Origin: Paraburkholderia silviterrae
GTDB lineage: Bacteria; Pseudomonadota; Gammaproteobacteria; Burkholderiales; Burkholderiaceae
DNA length: 64,000 nucleotides
Reading direction: 5' to 3'
Assembly: GCF_004353915.1 (NCBI RefSeq)
Contig: NZ_SMRP01000002.1
Location: forward strand, 396,574 to 460,573
The notes under the pieces are model-generated. The model was not told where the DNA came from and did not search any database. It saw only the letters and a list, made by a program, of their open reading frames with translations. The position numbers and the translations under genes are program-made. Shown in pieces: positions 36,274-45,150 of the stretch; the first letter of the stretch is position 1; the number at the start of each line of letters is the position of its first letter.

Positions 36274-37170
36274 TCAGTCGGGCTGGACGATCAGCTCGCC
36301 CGAACGGCCAGCGATCTCGCCCCAGGTGACAGGGTACGATGGCAGCGAATCCGGGTCCAGCGTCGCATGGTAGTCGCCCATCGTGGCAAACGTATGGCCC
36401 TGCGCGCGCCAGCCCGCGAGCAGTTGCTCGAATACCGGTGCGAGCTTCTGGCCTTCGAGCTCGGCGTGCAGCGTGAACACCTGATCGTGCGGATTGTGCT
36501 CGGTGCGCTTGAGCAGCCACGCGGCAACGTTATCGATGTCCACGCCGTCCACGCCCAGCACTTCGTCGAGCGTGGGCAGCGTGGTGGGCATCTGCACGTG
36601 GTTCAGCGTGCGCCCGGCCACCACCGGACGATAGGGCGAATGCCCGCGTCCGTCCGAGGCGTACTTCATGCCCCACGCGTCGATCTGCTCGAACGCGGCG
36701 TCGTTCATCTGCCAGCCCGCGGCGCCGTGCGTGACGGGCGGCGCGCCGAAGATCTGCGCGAAGCGCTCGTGGCTTTTCCGCATCTCGCGCGCGGTCCAGT
36801 CGGCCTCGCGGCTGCGCACGTTGTCCTGCCAGTAGACGTGATCCCACGTGTGTATGCCGCATTCGAAGCCGGCTTCGTGGATCGCACGCATCTCGGCCGC
36901 CGCGCGCACGCCAATATCGGGGCCGGGCAGCAGCACGCCGTACATCAGCTGCTTCACGCCGTAGTGCTCCACCACGGACGTGCGCGAGACCTTCTTGAGA
37001 AAGCCAGGGCGGAACACGCGGCGCAGTGCCCAGCCCGTATGGTCCGGGCCGAGACTGAAGAGGAAGGTCGCGCGCGCTTTGTAGCGATCGAAGATGCGCG
37101 CGAGATTCGGCACGCCTTCGCGCGTGCCGCGCAGCGTGTCGACGTCGATTTTCAGGACGATGCGGGCCAA
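36274..37170 (-). CDS. arnD: 4-deoxy-4-formamido-L-arabinose-phosphoundecaprenol deformylase ArnD
   Basis: A 298-aa polysaccharide-deacetylase-fold enzyme removing the formyl group from Ara4FN-phosphoundecaprenol. Signatures: VLKIDVDTLRGTREGVPNLARIFDRY (catalytic Asp), ATFLFSLGPDHTGWALRR, and GFECGIHTWDHVYWQDN (metal His/His). The C-terminus has DQVFTLHAELEGQKLAPVFEQLLAGW. I use TTG 37170 because AAGGA lies about ten bases upstream and the protein then begins ARIVLKIDVDTLRG, as in other ArnD proteins; no ATG is available nearby. Last arn gene. Confidence 0.9.
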   Translation of the reverse strand: MARIVLKIDVDTLRGTREGVPNLARIFDRYKARATFLFSLGPDHTGWALRRVFRPGFLKKVSRTSVVEHYGVKQLMYGVLLPGPDIGVRAAAEMRAIHEAGFECGIHTWDHVYWQDNVRSREADWTAREMRKSHERFAQIFGAPPVTHGAAGWQMNDAAFEQIDAWGMKYASDGRGHSPYRPVVAGRTLNHVQMPTTLPTLDEVLGVDGVDIDNVAAWLLKRTEHNPHDQVFTLHAELEGQKLAPVFEQLLAGWRAQGHTFATMGDYHATLDPDSLPSYPVTWGEIAGRSGELIVQPD

Positions 37171-37189
37171 GTGACCAGGTCCTTCGCGC

Positions 37190-38254
37190 TTATTGCTGCT
37201 CGACGAGGGCGCGCGCTTCGGCCACGTGGCCGCGATACGCTTCGAAGATCTTGCGCAGTGCTTCGTCGAAGGTCGACTTCGGCGCCCAGGCGAGCTCCTG
37301 CATCGTGTTCTCGATCTTCGGCACGCGGTTCTGCACGTCCTGATAGCCCGCGCCGTAGTACGCGCCCGAAGACGTTTCGACGAGCTGAACCTTCTTGGCC
37401 GTTTCGGCGTACTCGGGGAACTCGGCCGCGAGCGCAAGCATCTTGTGCGCGAGCTCGCGCACCGAGAAATTGTTGGTCGGGTTGCCGATGTTGTAGATCT
37501 TGCCCGTGGCGACGCCGCCCTTGTTATCGATGATCTTCATCAGCGCTTCGATGCCGTCGTCGATGTCGGTGAACGCACGCTTTTGCGCGCCGCCATCGAC
37601 GAGGCTGATGTTCTCGCCGCGCACGATGTGGCCGAGGAACTGCGTCACGACGCGCGAGCTGCCTTCCTTCGGCGTGTAGATCGAGTCGAGGCCCGGGCCG
37701 ATCCAGTTGAACGGACGGAACAGCGTGAAGTTCAGGCCTTCCATGCCGTAGCCCCAGATCACGCGGTCCATGAGCTGCTTGGAGCACGCGTAGATCCAGC
37801 GCGGCTTGTTGATCGGGCCGTAGGTGAGGGGGGACGCGTCCGGGTCGAACTGCTCGTCCTCGCACATGCCGTAGACCTCGGAGGTCGAGGGGAAGACGAG
37901 GTGCTTGCGGTACTTCACCGCCGAACGCACGATCGGCAGGTTCGCCTCGAAGTCGAGCTCGAACACGCGCAGCGGCTGCTGCACGTAGGTCGCGGGCGTG
38001 GCGATCGCCACCAGCGGCAGGATCACGTCGCACTTCTTGACGTGATACTCGACCCATTCCTTGTTGATCGTGATGTCGCCTTCGAAGAAGTGCATCCGCT
38101 CATGCTTGACGAGGTCGCCGAGGCGGTCCGTCTGCATGTCCATCCCGAACACTTCCCAATTCGTGGTTTCGAGGATGCGCTTGGAGAGGTGATGGCCGAT
38201 AAAGCCATTGACACCCAGGATCAGAACTTTTTTGGCGTAGCCTTCGGTTTTCAT
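37190..38254 (-). CDS. UDP-glucuronate decarboxylase (ArnA dehydrogenase half)
   Basis: A 354-aa extended-SDR enzyme that oxidises and decarboxylates UDP-glucuronate to UDP-Ara4O. It corresponds to the C-terminal half of E. coli ArnA. Visible: Rossmann [39 protein letters not shown], catalytic YACSK (YxxxK), [29 protein letters not shown], and [15 protein letters not shown]. Encoded separately from the formyltransferase, whose stop overlaps this ATG by four bases (ATGA). Both are complete, so this is a gene split, not a frameshift. Confidence 0.93.
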   Translation of the reverse strand: MKTEGYAKKVLILGVNGFIGHHLSKRILETTNWEVFGMDMQTDRLGDLVKHERMHFFEGDITINKEWVEYHVKKCDVILPLVAIATPATYVQQPLRVFELDFEANLPIVRSAVKYRKHLVFPSTSEVYGMCEDEQFDPDASPLTYGPINKPRWIYACSKQLMDRVIWGYGMEGLNFTLFRPFNWIGPGLDSIYTPKEGSSRVVTQFLGHIVRGENISLVDGGAQKRAFTDIDDGIEALMKIIDNKGGVATGKIYNIGNPTNNFSVRELAHKMLALAAEFPEYAETAKKVQLVETSSGAYYGAGYQDVQNRVPKIENTMQELAWAPKSTFDEALRKIFEAYRGHVAEARALVEQQ

Positions 38255-39195
38255 GGACGGGGGACAGATGAAATGAATTCGGAGAACGCGGCGGGGGTGA
38301 TGACGGTCTCTTGACCGTTATGCGCATGCCGCAGCTCGTGGATCGCGATGGCGCGGCCGTCGCCGCAGACGGCGAAAAGCGCATTATCGCTTACGTGGAT
38401 ACCGGGGGGCAATCCGGCCAGTTTCGACAGATCCGTGCCGGGGCGCGCCAGCCGCGCGCGGGCAACCACGAAACGCTCGCTGCCGATGTCGGTGAACGCG
38501 CCGGGATAGGGCGGCGCGACCGCGCGGATCAGGTTGTAGACGTCCTGCGCACTTTGCGTGAAATCGAGGCGGCCGTCTTCGGGCTTGCGCCCGCCATAGT
38601 AGCTGCCATGCGCGAGATCGTTCGGCAGATGCGGCGCCTCGCCTGCGATCAGCGCGGGCAGCACGCGCCAGAGCGTCTGCTCGGCGGCCACGGTCACCTT
38701 GTCGAACACCATCGCGGCCGTGTCGTCGGGCAGGATCGGCACAGGTGTTTGCGCGATGATGGCGCCCGCATCGGGCTTGGCGGCCATCTCGTGCAGCGTC
38801 GCGCCGGTCTCGGTCTCGCCCTTGAGCACGGCCCAGTTCGTGGGCACGCGGCCGCGGTACTTCGGCAAGAGCGAACCGTGGACGTTATACGCGCCGCGGG
38901 CTGCGATCGCGAGCAGGTCCACCGGCAGCATATGTCGGTAGTAGAACGAGAAGATGAAGTCGGGCCGCGCGGCGGAAACGGCCGCGCGCAGCTCGGCGCT
39001 CTTCGGGTCGGCGGGCGTGATGACGTCGATGCCATGCTCCTCGGCCACCGACTTCACGCTGCCGAACCAGATGTTCTCGGTCGGGCTGTCCTCGTGCGTG
39101 ACGACGAGCGCCACGTCCACACCGCGCGCAAGCAGCACCTGCAGGCAGCGCACGCCCACATTGTGATACGCGAAGACGACGGCACGCGGCTTCAT
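38251..39195 (-). CDS. UDP-Ara4N formyltransferase (ArnA formyltransferase half)
   Basis: A 314-aa formyltransferase adding formyl from 10-formyl-THF to UDP-Ara4N, the N-terminal half of E. coli ArnA. Catalytic motif [19 protein letters not shown] (Asn, His) and [10 protein letters not shown] (Asp). N-terminus [24 protein letters not shown]-terminal OB-like domain [27 protein letters not shown]. Coupled by ATGA overlaps both to arnC upstream and to the decarboxylase downstream. Confidence 0.92.
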   Translation of the reverse strand: MKPRAVVFAYHNVGVRCLQVLLARGVDVALVVTHEDSPTENIWFGSVKSVAEEHGIDVITPADPKSAELRAAVSAARPDFIFSFYYRHMLPVDLLAIAARGAYNVHGSLLPKYRGRVPTNWAVLKGETETGATLHEMAAKPDAGAIIAQTPVPILPDDTAAMVFDKVTVAAEQTLWRVLPALIAGEAPHLPNDLAHGSYYGGRKPEDGRLDFTQSAQDVYNLIRAVAPPYPGAFTDIGSERFVVARARLARPGTDLSKLAGLPPGIHVSDNALFAVCGDGRAIAIHELRHAHNGQETVITPAAFSEFISSVPRP

Positions 39196-40286
39196 GACTG
39201 GGCTCCTCGCTGCGTACCCTGGTTTGCGCCTTGATTGGCGGCGGGCCCGGTACCGATGTTGAGCGACGCTTGCACGCCCTGCACGACATCCTGGCGCGGC
39301 ACGCCGACCACTTCGCGGCCGTTGCGCTCCTCGAGGATCGTCTGCACGAGATAGCGCGGACGCGCGCGCACTTGCTGGTAGATACGGCCGATGTATTCGC
39401 CGAGCAGGCCGAGCGCGAAGATGATCACGCCGAGCAGGAAGAACGTGATGGCGAAGAGCGTGAACACGCCTTGCACTTCCGCGCCGATGATGAAGCGGCG
39501 AATCAGGAGCAGTACAAACAGGCCCGCGGAGCCGAGCGAAAGAATCACGCCGATGAACGAGAGCCACTGCAGCGGCACGACCGAGAAGCCGGTCACGAGG
39601 TCGAAGTTCAGGCGGATCAGGCTATAGAGCGAATACTTCGACTCGCCCGCGAAGCGCTCTTCGTGCGCGACGTCGACCTCGACCGGGTTCTGCGCGAACG
39701 TGTAGGCGAGCGCCGGAATGAAGGTGTTGATTTCGCCGCAGCGGTTGATCGTGTCGACGATGTGGCGGCTATAGGCGCGCAGCATGCAGCCCTGGTCCGT
39801 CATCTTGATGCGCGTGATGCGCTCGCGCAGACGGTTCATGGCGTGCGAGGCCTTGCGGCGCCACAGGCTGTCCTGGCGCTGCATGCGGATGGTGCCCACG
39901 TAGTCGTAGCCTTCGCGCATCTTCTCGACGAGCTTGCCGATTTCCTCGGGCGGGTTCTGCAGGTCGGCGTCGAGCGTGATGACGATCTCGCCGCGCGCTT
40001 GCTCGAAGCCCGCGAGAATCGCCATGTGCTGGCCGTAGTTGCCGTTGAGCAGGATCGCGCGCGTGGTGTCGGGCCGAGCGCGGAACTGCTCGGCGAGCAT
40101 CGCTGCCGAGCGGTCGCGGCTGCCGTCGTTGATGAAGATGATTTCGTACGAGGTGCCGAGCTTGTCGAGCGCGGGGTACAGGCGCGCGAACAGCGCGGCC
40201 AGTCCCGCTTCCTCGTTGTAGACCGGAATGATGACCGAGACTTCCGGCGCTTCCGGGGTCAAGGTGCGTTGTTCCGCTTGGGTCAT
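39192..40286 (-). CDS. arnC: Undecaprenyl-phosphate 4-deoxy-4-formamido-L-arabinose transferase ArnC
   Basis: A 364-aa GT2 glycosyltransferase. N-terminal domain VSVIIPVYNEEAGLAALFARLYPAL, FINDGSRDRS, DXD-type VITLDADLQNPPEEIGKL, and MTDQGCMLRAYSRHIVDTI. Two C-terminal membrane segments (WLSFIGVILSLGSAGLFVLLLI and VFTLFAITFFLLGVIIFALGLLGEYIGRIYQ). It transfers Ara4FN to undecaprenyl phosphate at the inner membrane. The C-terminal 35 residues are Gln/Gly/Ala-rich. ATG 40286 is chosen over longer frames because it precedes the conserved core normally. Confidence 0.93.
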   Translation of the reverse strand: MTQAEQRTLTPEAPEVSVIIPVYNEEAGLAALFARLYPALDKLGTSYEIIFINDGSRDRSAAMLAEQFRARPDTTRAILLNGNYGQHMAILAGFEQARGEIVITLDADLQNPPEEIGKLVEKMREGYDYVGTIRMQRQDSLWRRKASHAMNRLRERITRIKMTDQGCMLRAYSRHIVDTINRCGEINTFIPALAYTFAQNPVEVDVAHEERFAGESKYSLYSLIRLNFDLVTGFSVVPLQWLSFIGVILSLGSAGLFVLLLIRRFIIGAEVQGVFTLFAITFFLLGVIIFALGLLGEYIGRIYQQVRARPRYLVQTILEERNGREVVGVPRQDVVQGVQASLNIGTGPAANQGANQGTQRGAQS

Positions 40287-40409
40287 GAGTGCGTCTTTTC
40301 CGTTCTGGTAATGCGTGTAATTGGCGTCGATATTGCCACTATCAAGCGGGTGCGCCCCCCTGGGCTGCCGCATCCGCTGATCGCCTGAATCCCTACGTGA
40401 AGCTGTGGA

Positions 40410-41585
40410 TCAGGCCGCGGCGCCGACTGCGTGCTGCTTGCAGATCTCGTCGACGGCGCGGCACACGCGGGCCACGTCGGCGACGCTCATCTGCGTGAAG
40501 AGCGGCAGCGTGACCGTGGTCGCGCCGAACCGCTCGGCGTGCGGGAACATGCCCGCACGGAAACCGCGCTCGCGATAGAGCGTGAAGAGGTGGATGGCCG
40601 GGTAGTGCACGCCCGAGCCGATGCCGCGCTCCTTGAGCTGCTCCATGAAGCCCGCGCGGTCGAGCGTGAGGTTCTCGAGCGGCAGCGTGATCTGGAACAT
40701 GTGCCAGTTGCAATTGGTGAAGTCGGCCACCGGCAGGCCCACGCCGAGCTTCACCGCGGCGCTGCCCTCGAAGCCCGTGAAGTAGGCATGCGCGAGCTTG
40801 CGGCGCTGCTCGGTGAAGCGCTCGATGTGCTTCAACTGGCCGAGGCCCACGCGCGCCGCGACGTCGGTGAGATTGTACTTGCCGCCGAGCACGTCGCAGT
40901 CCATGCCGTCGAAGCCCGTGCGCGTGATGCCCTGCAGGCGGTACTTGCGGGCGAGCTCGGCTTCGGCCTCGTCGTTGAGCACGAGCGCGCCGCCTTCGAT
41001 CGACGTGAGGTTCTTGTTGGCGTGGAAGCTGAACGAGACGATGTCGCCGATCGCGCCGATGCGCTTGCCATTCCAGGTCGAGCCGAACGCCTGCGCGGCA
41101 TCCTCGATCACGCGCAGCTTGTGCTGGCGGGCGATGGCGTAGAGGCGGTCCATGTCGACGGGCAGGCCAGCGAGGTAGACGGGGATGATCGCCTTGGTGC
41201 GCGGCGTGATGGCGGCTTCGAGCTTGTTGAGGTCGATGTTGCGCGTGATGGGGTCGATGTCGGCGAACACCGGCGTCGCGCCCACTTCGTAGATCACGTT
41301 GCTCGTGGAGACCCACGAGGCGGGCGTGGTGATGACCTCGTCGCCGGGGCCCACGCCCGCGATGCGCAGGCCGATTTCGAGTGTTGCGGTGCCCGAGTTG
41401 AAAGTGCGTACCGGGCGGCCGCCGCAGTATTCGGAGAGCGCGGCCTCGAACGCCTGATTCTGCGGACCGGTCGTGATCCAGCCCGAGCGCAGCACGTCGG
41501 CGACGCCCGCGATGGTTTCTTCGTCGATCTCGGGCTTGACGAACGGCAGGAACGGAACGGAGGACTGCGCGGATGACTGGGTCAT
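40410..41585 (-). CDS. arnB: UDP-4-amino-4-deoxy-L-arabinose aminotransferase ArnB
   Basis: A 391-aa PLP-dependent aminotransferase of the DegT/DnrJ/EryC1 family converting UDP-Ara4O to UDP-Ara4N with glutamate. Signatures: PFLPFVKPEIDEETIAGVADVLRSGWITTGP, FNSGTATLEIGL, PASWVSTSNVIYEVGA, IEDAAQAFGS, and PLP Lys191 in FSFHANKNLTSIEGG. C-terminus SGVHYPAIHLFTLYRERGF. Second or third gene of the arn transcript. Confidence 0.95.
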   Translation of the reverse strand: MTQSSAQSSVPFLPFVKPEIDEETIAGVADVLRSGWITTGPQNQAFEAALSEYCGGRPVRTFNSGTATLEIGLRIAGVGPGDEVITTPASWVSTSNVIYEVGATPVFADIDPITRNIDLNKLEAAITPRTKAIIPVYLAGLPVDMDRLYAIARQHKLRVIEDAAQAFGSTWNGKRIGAIGDIVSFSFHANKNLTSIEGGALVLNDEAEAELARKYRLQGITRTGFDGMDCDVLGGKYNLTDVAARVGLGQLKHIERFTEQRRKLAHAYFTGFEGSAAVKLGVGLPVADFTNCNWHMFQITLPLENLTLDRAGFMEQLKERGIGSGVHYPAIHLFTLYRERGFRAGMFPHAERFGATTVTLPLFTQMSVADVARVCRAVDEICKQHAVGAAA

Positions 41586-41677
41586 GAGTGCTTTGCTCGT
41601 GAGAACGTCAGAAAAAGTCAGAATTCGGCTGCGGTGCAAGGATGCCAGAGGTGCGAAAACACGCTTCGATGCGTGCG

Positions 41678-41711
41678 CTCATGCCTGCGCTTATCTCATG
41701 CGTGCGCTTAT
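41678..41711 (-). repeat. Two 17-bp tandem repeats after the SMR-like stop
   Basis: In the sense of the minus-strand operon, ATAAGCGCACGCATGAG is followed by ATAAGCGCAGGCATGAG, seven bases beyond the TAA of the small permease. Each unit contains TAA and TGA. Confidence 0.75.
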
Positions 41712-41718
41712 GGGCGCC

Positions 41719-42090
41719 TTAGCTGCGCGCGAGCACGAACACGCCGATCAGAATGATGCCGATGCCAACGAGGCGCTGCACGCTCAGCACCTCGCCGAAC
41801 AGATACCAGGCCGCGAACGCGTTGACCACGTAGCCGAGCGAGAGCATCGGGTAGGCGATCGAGACGTCCACGCGTGAGAGCCCCACGATCCACACGACCA
41901 CGCTGAACACGTAACAGGTGAGCCCGCCGATGATCGGCAGTTGCGTCGCGAGCTTCCAGCCGATGGGCAGGATGTTCGCACGGGTGAATTCGAAGTGTCC
42001 AACGGCATTGACACCGGCTTTCAGCAACAGTTGCGCGCAGGCATTCAGGCTGACGCCGGCAAGGATGCAGATGAGGGAAATCGGATTCAT
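41719..42090 (-). CDS. SMR/EamA-type small permease, ArnE/ArnF-like
   Basis: A 123-aa membrane protein with four helices (about 5-25, 45-70, 75-95, 100-120). Segments LNACAQLLLKAGVNAVG, GLTCYVFSVVVWIVGLSRVDVSIAYPMLSLGYVVNAFAAWYLFGEVLS and LVGIGIILIGVFVL match the ArnE/ArnF and DMT family. In enterobacteria ArnE and ArnF form the heterodimeric flippase for Ara4N-undecaprenyl phosphate. Only one such gene is present here, so it may act as a homodimer or with a partner elsewhere. Between arnT and arnB on the same strand. Confidence 0.87.
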   Translation of the reverse strand: MNPISLICILAGVSLNACAQLLLKAGVNAVGHFEFTRANILPIGWKLATQLPIIGGLTCYVFSVVVWIVGLSRVDVSIAYPMLSLGYVVNAFAAWYLFGEVLSVQRLVGIGIILIGVFVLARS

Positions 42091-42482
42091 CGTGTCGGAT
42101 GGTTAATGGGGTGACTAAAGTGAATTTGGGGCGGGATTGCCGCGTGCGCCCGGACGCTCGCGGGGCCGGTGTCCGGCTGGCGGGCTCGCTCCGGCTCGCG
42201 GGGCGGGGTCGCTCGCGCGTTGCGCGTCCCTGACCCGGTACCGGTTCCCGGCGTGCTCGCCGGGCCCACACAACTGCGCTCCCGCTGCGCCCGTGCAGCC
42301 GTTTGGCCGGGCGCGCTGGCGCTTGTCGCCGACGCCGGTCGCCCACGCCGGTCGCCCACGAAGGCGGCCTTTACAGCCGGTGCTGCCCGACTGGGCCAGC
42401 CGTCCGGCACGCCGCCTCGCGCCGTCGGCGCCCAGCATTATCGCTCATGCGCGGAGCATGGCCGCCGCCAACCGGTGAAGCG
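42091..42482. other. GC-rich intergenic region inside the arn cluster
   Basis: 392 bases between arnT and the small permease. Several open frames exist only because of GC richness; none has a ribosome site or motif. A 13-bp direct repeat (ACGCCGGTCGCCC twice) sits at about 42333-42358. Long for an operon gap, so an internal promoter for the downstream six genes is possible. Confidence 0.5.
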
Positions 42483-44174
42483 TCAGGATTGCGGCTTCTC
42501 GACGATCACGCGGCGCGAGTCGCGCGCGATCACCTGCATCGGGAAACCCTGCGCGGCCAGTTCGTCGTAGCGCTGCACCGGCAGCAACGCGAGTGCGTAA
42601 CGCTCGCTCTTCCAGCGCTGCTCCCAGGCGGCGATGGTCGGCACCCATTTTTGTGGCTCTTCGGAGATACCGAAGGACAACTCGTCGGTGACCTCCACCA
42701 TCGTCATCGTGTGGCGCACGTAGAAGGGCAGCGTGTGGTCGAGCACGCCCACCGAATAGAACGGCGTGTCGGGCGGCAGCTTCGCGATCGCGGCGCGCAC
42801 GGCGGGGGCGAGCGGCGCGCCCGAGCTGAGCGTGCCGAACACGTCGTGCCCCGTGCCCGCGATGGTCGCGAGCAGCAGCCACGCGGTGCCGAGCGCCACG
42901 GCCGGCGCGCTCGCGCCCGTCTCGGGCGTGCGTTTAGCGCGATTCAGGCGCAGCCCGATCATGGTGGCGACGAAGGCGACCGCGGCGGCGGCGAATACCC
43001 AGACCTGGAACTCGCGATAGAGCGCGTTGGGATTGCGCGCATCGCCGAGGCGCGTGAGCACGAAGGAGCCGGCCATCAGCGCGACGGCGAGCACGGCATA
43101 GCCCGTCAGATGGCGGCTCCACTGCTTGCGCGTCATGAGGGGCAGATACAGGCCGATGATGAGCGCAAGCGGCGGCGCGACCGGCAACGTGTACGAAAGC
43201 AGCTTCGAGTGTGACGCGCTGAAGAACAGGAAGATGAACACGCTCCAGACCAGCATCAGCGTGACCGGGGCGAAGCCGTTCGGCTGGTTCGGTGCGCGCA
43301 GCGCGTGCCGCACGCTTTGCACGCTGACCGAGAGCCACGGCAGGAAGCCCACGAGCATCACGGGCACGAAGTAGTAGAACGGGCCGGGACGGTTCTGCGC
43401 GGGCGTGAGATAGCGCTGGAACTGCTGGACGATGAAGAAGAAGTTGAAGAATTCCGGATTGCGCTGCTGCACCAGCACGAACCACGGCGAGACGATCGCG
43501 AAGAAGACGATCAGGCCGCTCACGAGGTACAGGCGCTTCCAGATCGCCCAGTCGCGCGCGATCACGGTGTAGAGCACCAGCACGGCGCCCGGCAGGATTA
43601 GACCGATCAGGCCCTTCGAGAGCACGGCGAGCGCCATCGCCGCCCAGCAGACCCACATCCACAGGCGTGCCGTGCGCGTGGGCAAGTTCGGGCGCTGGGC
43701 GAGCAGCAGCGCGCACAGCGTGAGCTCCATCCAGAACGACAGGGCCATGTCGAGCGTGTTGAAGTGGCCCATCAGGTACCAGTACGGTGCACAGGCTAGC
43801 ACGAGCGCGGCGAAGAAGCCGGTGGCGGCGTTGAAGACGCGCGCGCCGGTGAAGCCGATCAGCAGCACGCCGGCGAAGCCGGTGAGGGCCGTATAGAGGC
43901 GCGCCTGCCATTCGCCAATGCCGAACCATGCGAACGTGAGCGCATTCATCCAGGTTTGCAGCGGCGGCTTCTCGAAATACTTGTAGCCGTTGTAGCGCGG
44001 GGTGATCCAGTCGCCGCTGGCGAGCATTTCGCGCGCCATTTCGGCGTAGCGGCCTTCGTCGCTCGGCAGCAGATGGCGCCAGCCAAGCGGTACGAACCAG
44101 ATCACGGCGAGAGCGACGATCAGGAGCAGGATCGCGCTGCGGTTGAGCGGCAGCCTCGAGGGCGTATCGTTCAT
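42483..44174 (-). CDS. arnT: 4-amino-4-deoxy-L-arabinose lipid A transferase ArnT
   Basis: A 563-aa GT39/PMT-type polytopic glycosyltransferase with about 12-13 membrane segments. It transfers L-Ara4N from undecaprenyl phosphate to lipid A on the periplasmic face. Near the N-terminus: PLGWRHLLPSDEGRYAEMAREMLASGDWITPRYNGYKYFEKPPLQTWMNAL-type sequence, with the DEGRYAE acidic motif of the first periplasmic loop. The C-terminal periplasmic domain follows about residue 440 (FYSVGVLDHTLPFYVRHTM). First arn gene in the transcription direction. Confers cationic peptide and polymyxin resistance. Confidence 0.94.
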   Translation of the reverse strand: MNDTPSRLPLNRSAILLLIVALAVIWFVPLGWRHLLPSDEGRYAEMAREMLASGDWITPRYNGYKYFEKPPLQTWMNALTFAWFGIGEWQARLYTALTGFAGVLLIGFTGARVFNAATGFFAALVLACAPYWYLMGHFNTLDMALSFWMELTLCALLLAQRPNLPTRTARLWMWVCWAAMALAVLSKGLIGLILPGAVLVLYTVIARDWAIWKRLYLVSGLIVFFAIVSPWFVLVQQRNPEFFNFFFIVQQFQRYLTPAQNRPGPFYYFVPVMLVGFLPWLSVSVQSVRHALRAPNQPNGFAPVTLMLVWSVFIFLFFSASHSKLLSYTLPVAPPLALIIGLYLPLMTRKQWSRHLTGYAVLAVALMAGSFVLTRLGDARNPNALYREFQVWVFAAAAVAFVATMIGLRLNRAKRTPETGASAPAVALGTAWLLLATIAGTGHDVFGTLSSGAPLAPAVRAAIAKLPPDTPFYSVGVLDHTLPFYVRHTMTMVEVTDELSFGISEEPQKWVPTIAAWEQRWKSERYALALLPVQRYDELAAQGFPMQVIARDSRRVIVEKPQS

Positions 44175-44326
44175 GGGTTCCAGCCTGTTCTTGTTGATGT
44201 TGCGGTCGGTCAGGCGGCGCGCCGCCCGCGCCTTCGCGGGAAGCGCGCAACGCCTGCGCGGCGCGCAAGTGTACTACGGCACGCCGGGCTTGCCTGAAGG
44301 CAGGCTTAAGGCGTGCTTCGGGCGAG

Positions 44327-44701
44327 TCAGTTCTCGATCAGGAGCGCGGCGGCTACGCGCCGGCCTTCGGCCATCAGGATGTTGTAGGTGCGGCAGGCGG
44401 CCTTGAAGTCCATCGCCTCGACGCCGATGCGCTTCGCGCTCAGTGCCGCGGTCAGGCGCGGATGAGGAAAGCGCAGCCGCTCGCCGCTACCGAATACCAC
44501 GACCTCGGGATTCAGCGGCAGCAGCATGGCGAAAAGTTCGGGGGTCAAGGCGTCGAACCCGCTGACCGGCCAGGGCACGACGGGCGAGTCGGGCATCACG
44601 ATGATGCTGCCGGTGTGGCGTTCGAGGTTGATTTCGACGTAATCGGCGCCGTAACCGGTGACGGTGTTCAGGGCGCCGCTGGAGTCCTGGTGTAGTTTCA
44701 A
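44327..44701 (-). CDS. Mth938-like (DUF498) protein
   Basis: A 124-aa soluble protein of the Mth938/NDUFAF3-like fold. Signatures: VTGYGADYVEINLERHTGSIIVMPDSPVVPW, GFDALTPELFAMLLPLNPEVVVFGSGERLRFPHP, and VEAMDFKAACRTYNILMAEGRRVAAALLIE. The bacterial role is unknown. The ATG at 44701 has a plausible context, and a consensus TATAAT lies on the minus strand at 44798-44803. It is between arnT and the divergent alaA. Confidence 0.88.
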   Translation of the reverse strand: MKLHQDSSGALNTVTGYGADYVEINLERHTGSIIVMPDSPVVPWPVSGFDALTPELFAMLLPLNPEVVVFGSGERLRFPHPRLTAALSAKRIGVEAMDFKAACRTYNILMAEGRRVAAALLIEN

Positions 44702-45150
44702 AACTTCGGTTCCGGAAGGTCTCGGTTTGCCTCGTCCGCGGCGGGACGGGCCCGCGCGGCTTATTGCGCATTGCGGAAGTTGGCCAAAATCCGCTAAATT
44801 ATAGCTTTTTGGCGGCTGCGACGACGGACCCCGCTCAATGGTGCCCGAACGGGCGCCCGAAGGTGCAGCAAGCGGTGCAACCAGCGCCGGACCCGGCCGT
44901 CAGCCCAACGTGCGCGCCTGCAGCATCCGCATTACGCCATCCGCCCCAGTCATCCATTGAAGGGCGAACGCAGTCACAAGCTGCAGGCAGGCTGCCATTC
45001 CGTGCAATGCGTACAATCCGTGGGCGTCATCCGTGCTGCCCCTGCACGGCTCGCGGCCCCGCGCGCCGTTCTACACCGATCAACCCCGTTGCAGCGCGTT
45101 TCAGGTTTTTAGACCGCTCCTAGACCCGCTTTTTGGACCAACCGCCCGCC
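44702..45150. other. Divergent intergenic region
   Basis: About 450 bases between the divergent Mth938-like gene and alaA. It holds the minus-strand TATAAT (44798-44803, forward ATTATA) in an AT-rich patch at about 44780-44812. I see no gene in it. Confidence 0.5.

Noticed and set aside
37190..39195. ArnA broken by a frameshift
   Set aside because: Both halves are complete domains with their own starts, coupled by an ATGA overlap, and sit in an intact operon.
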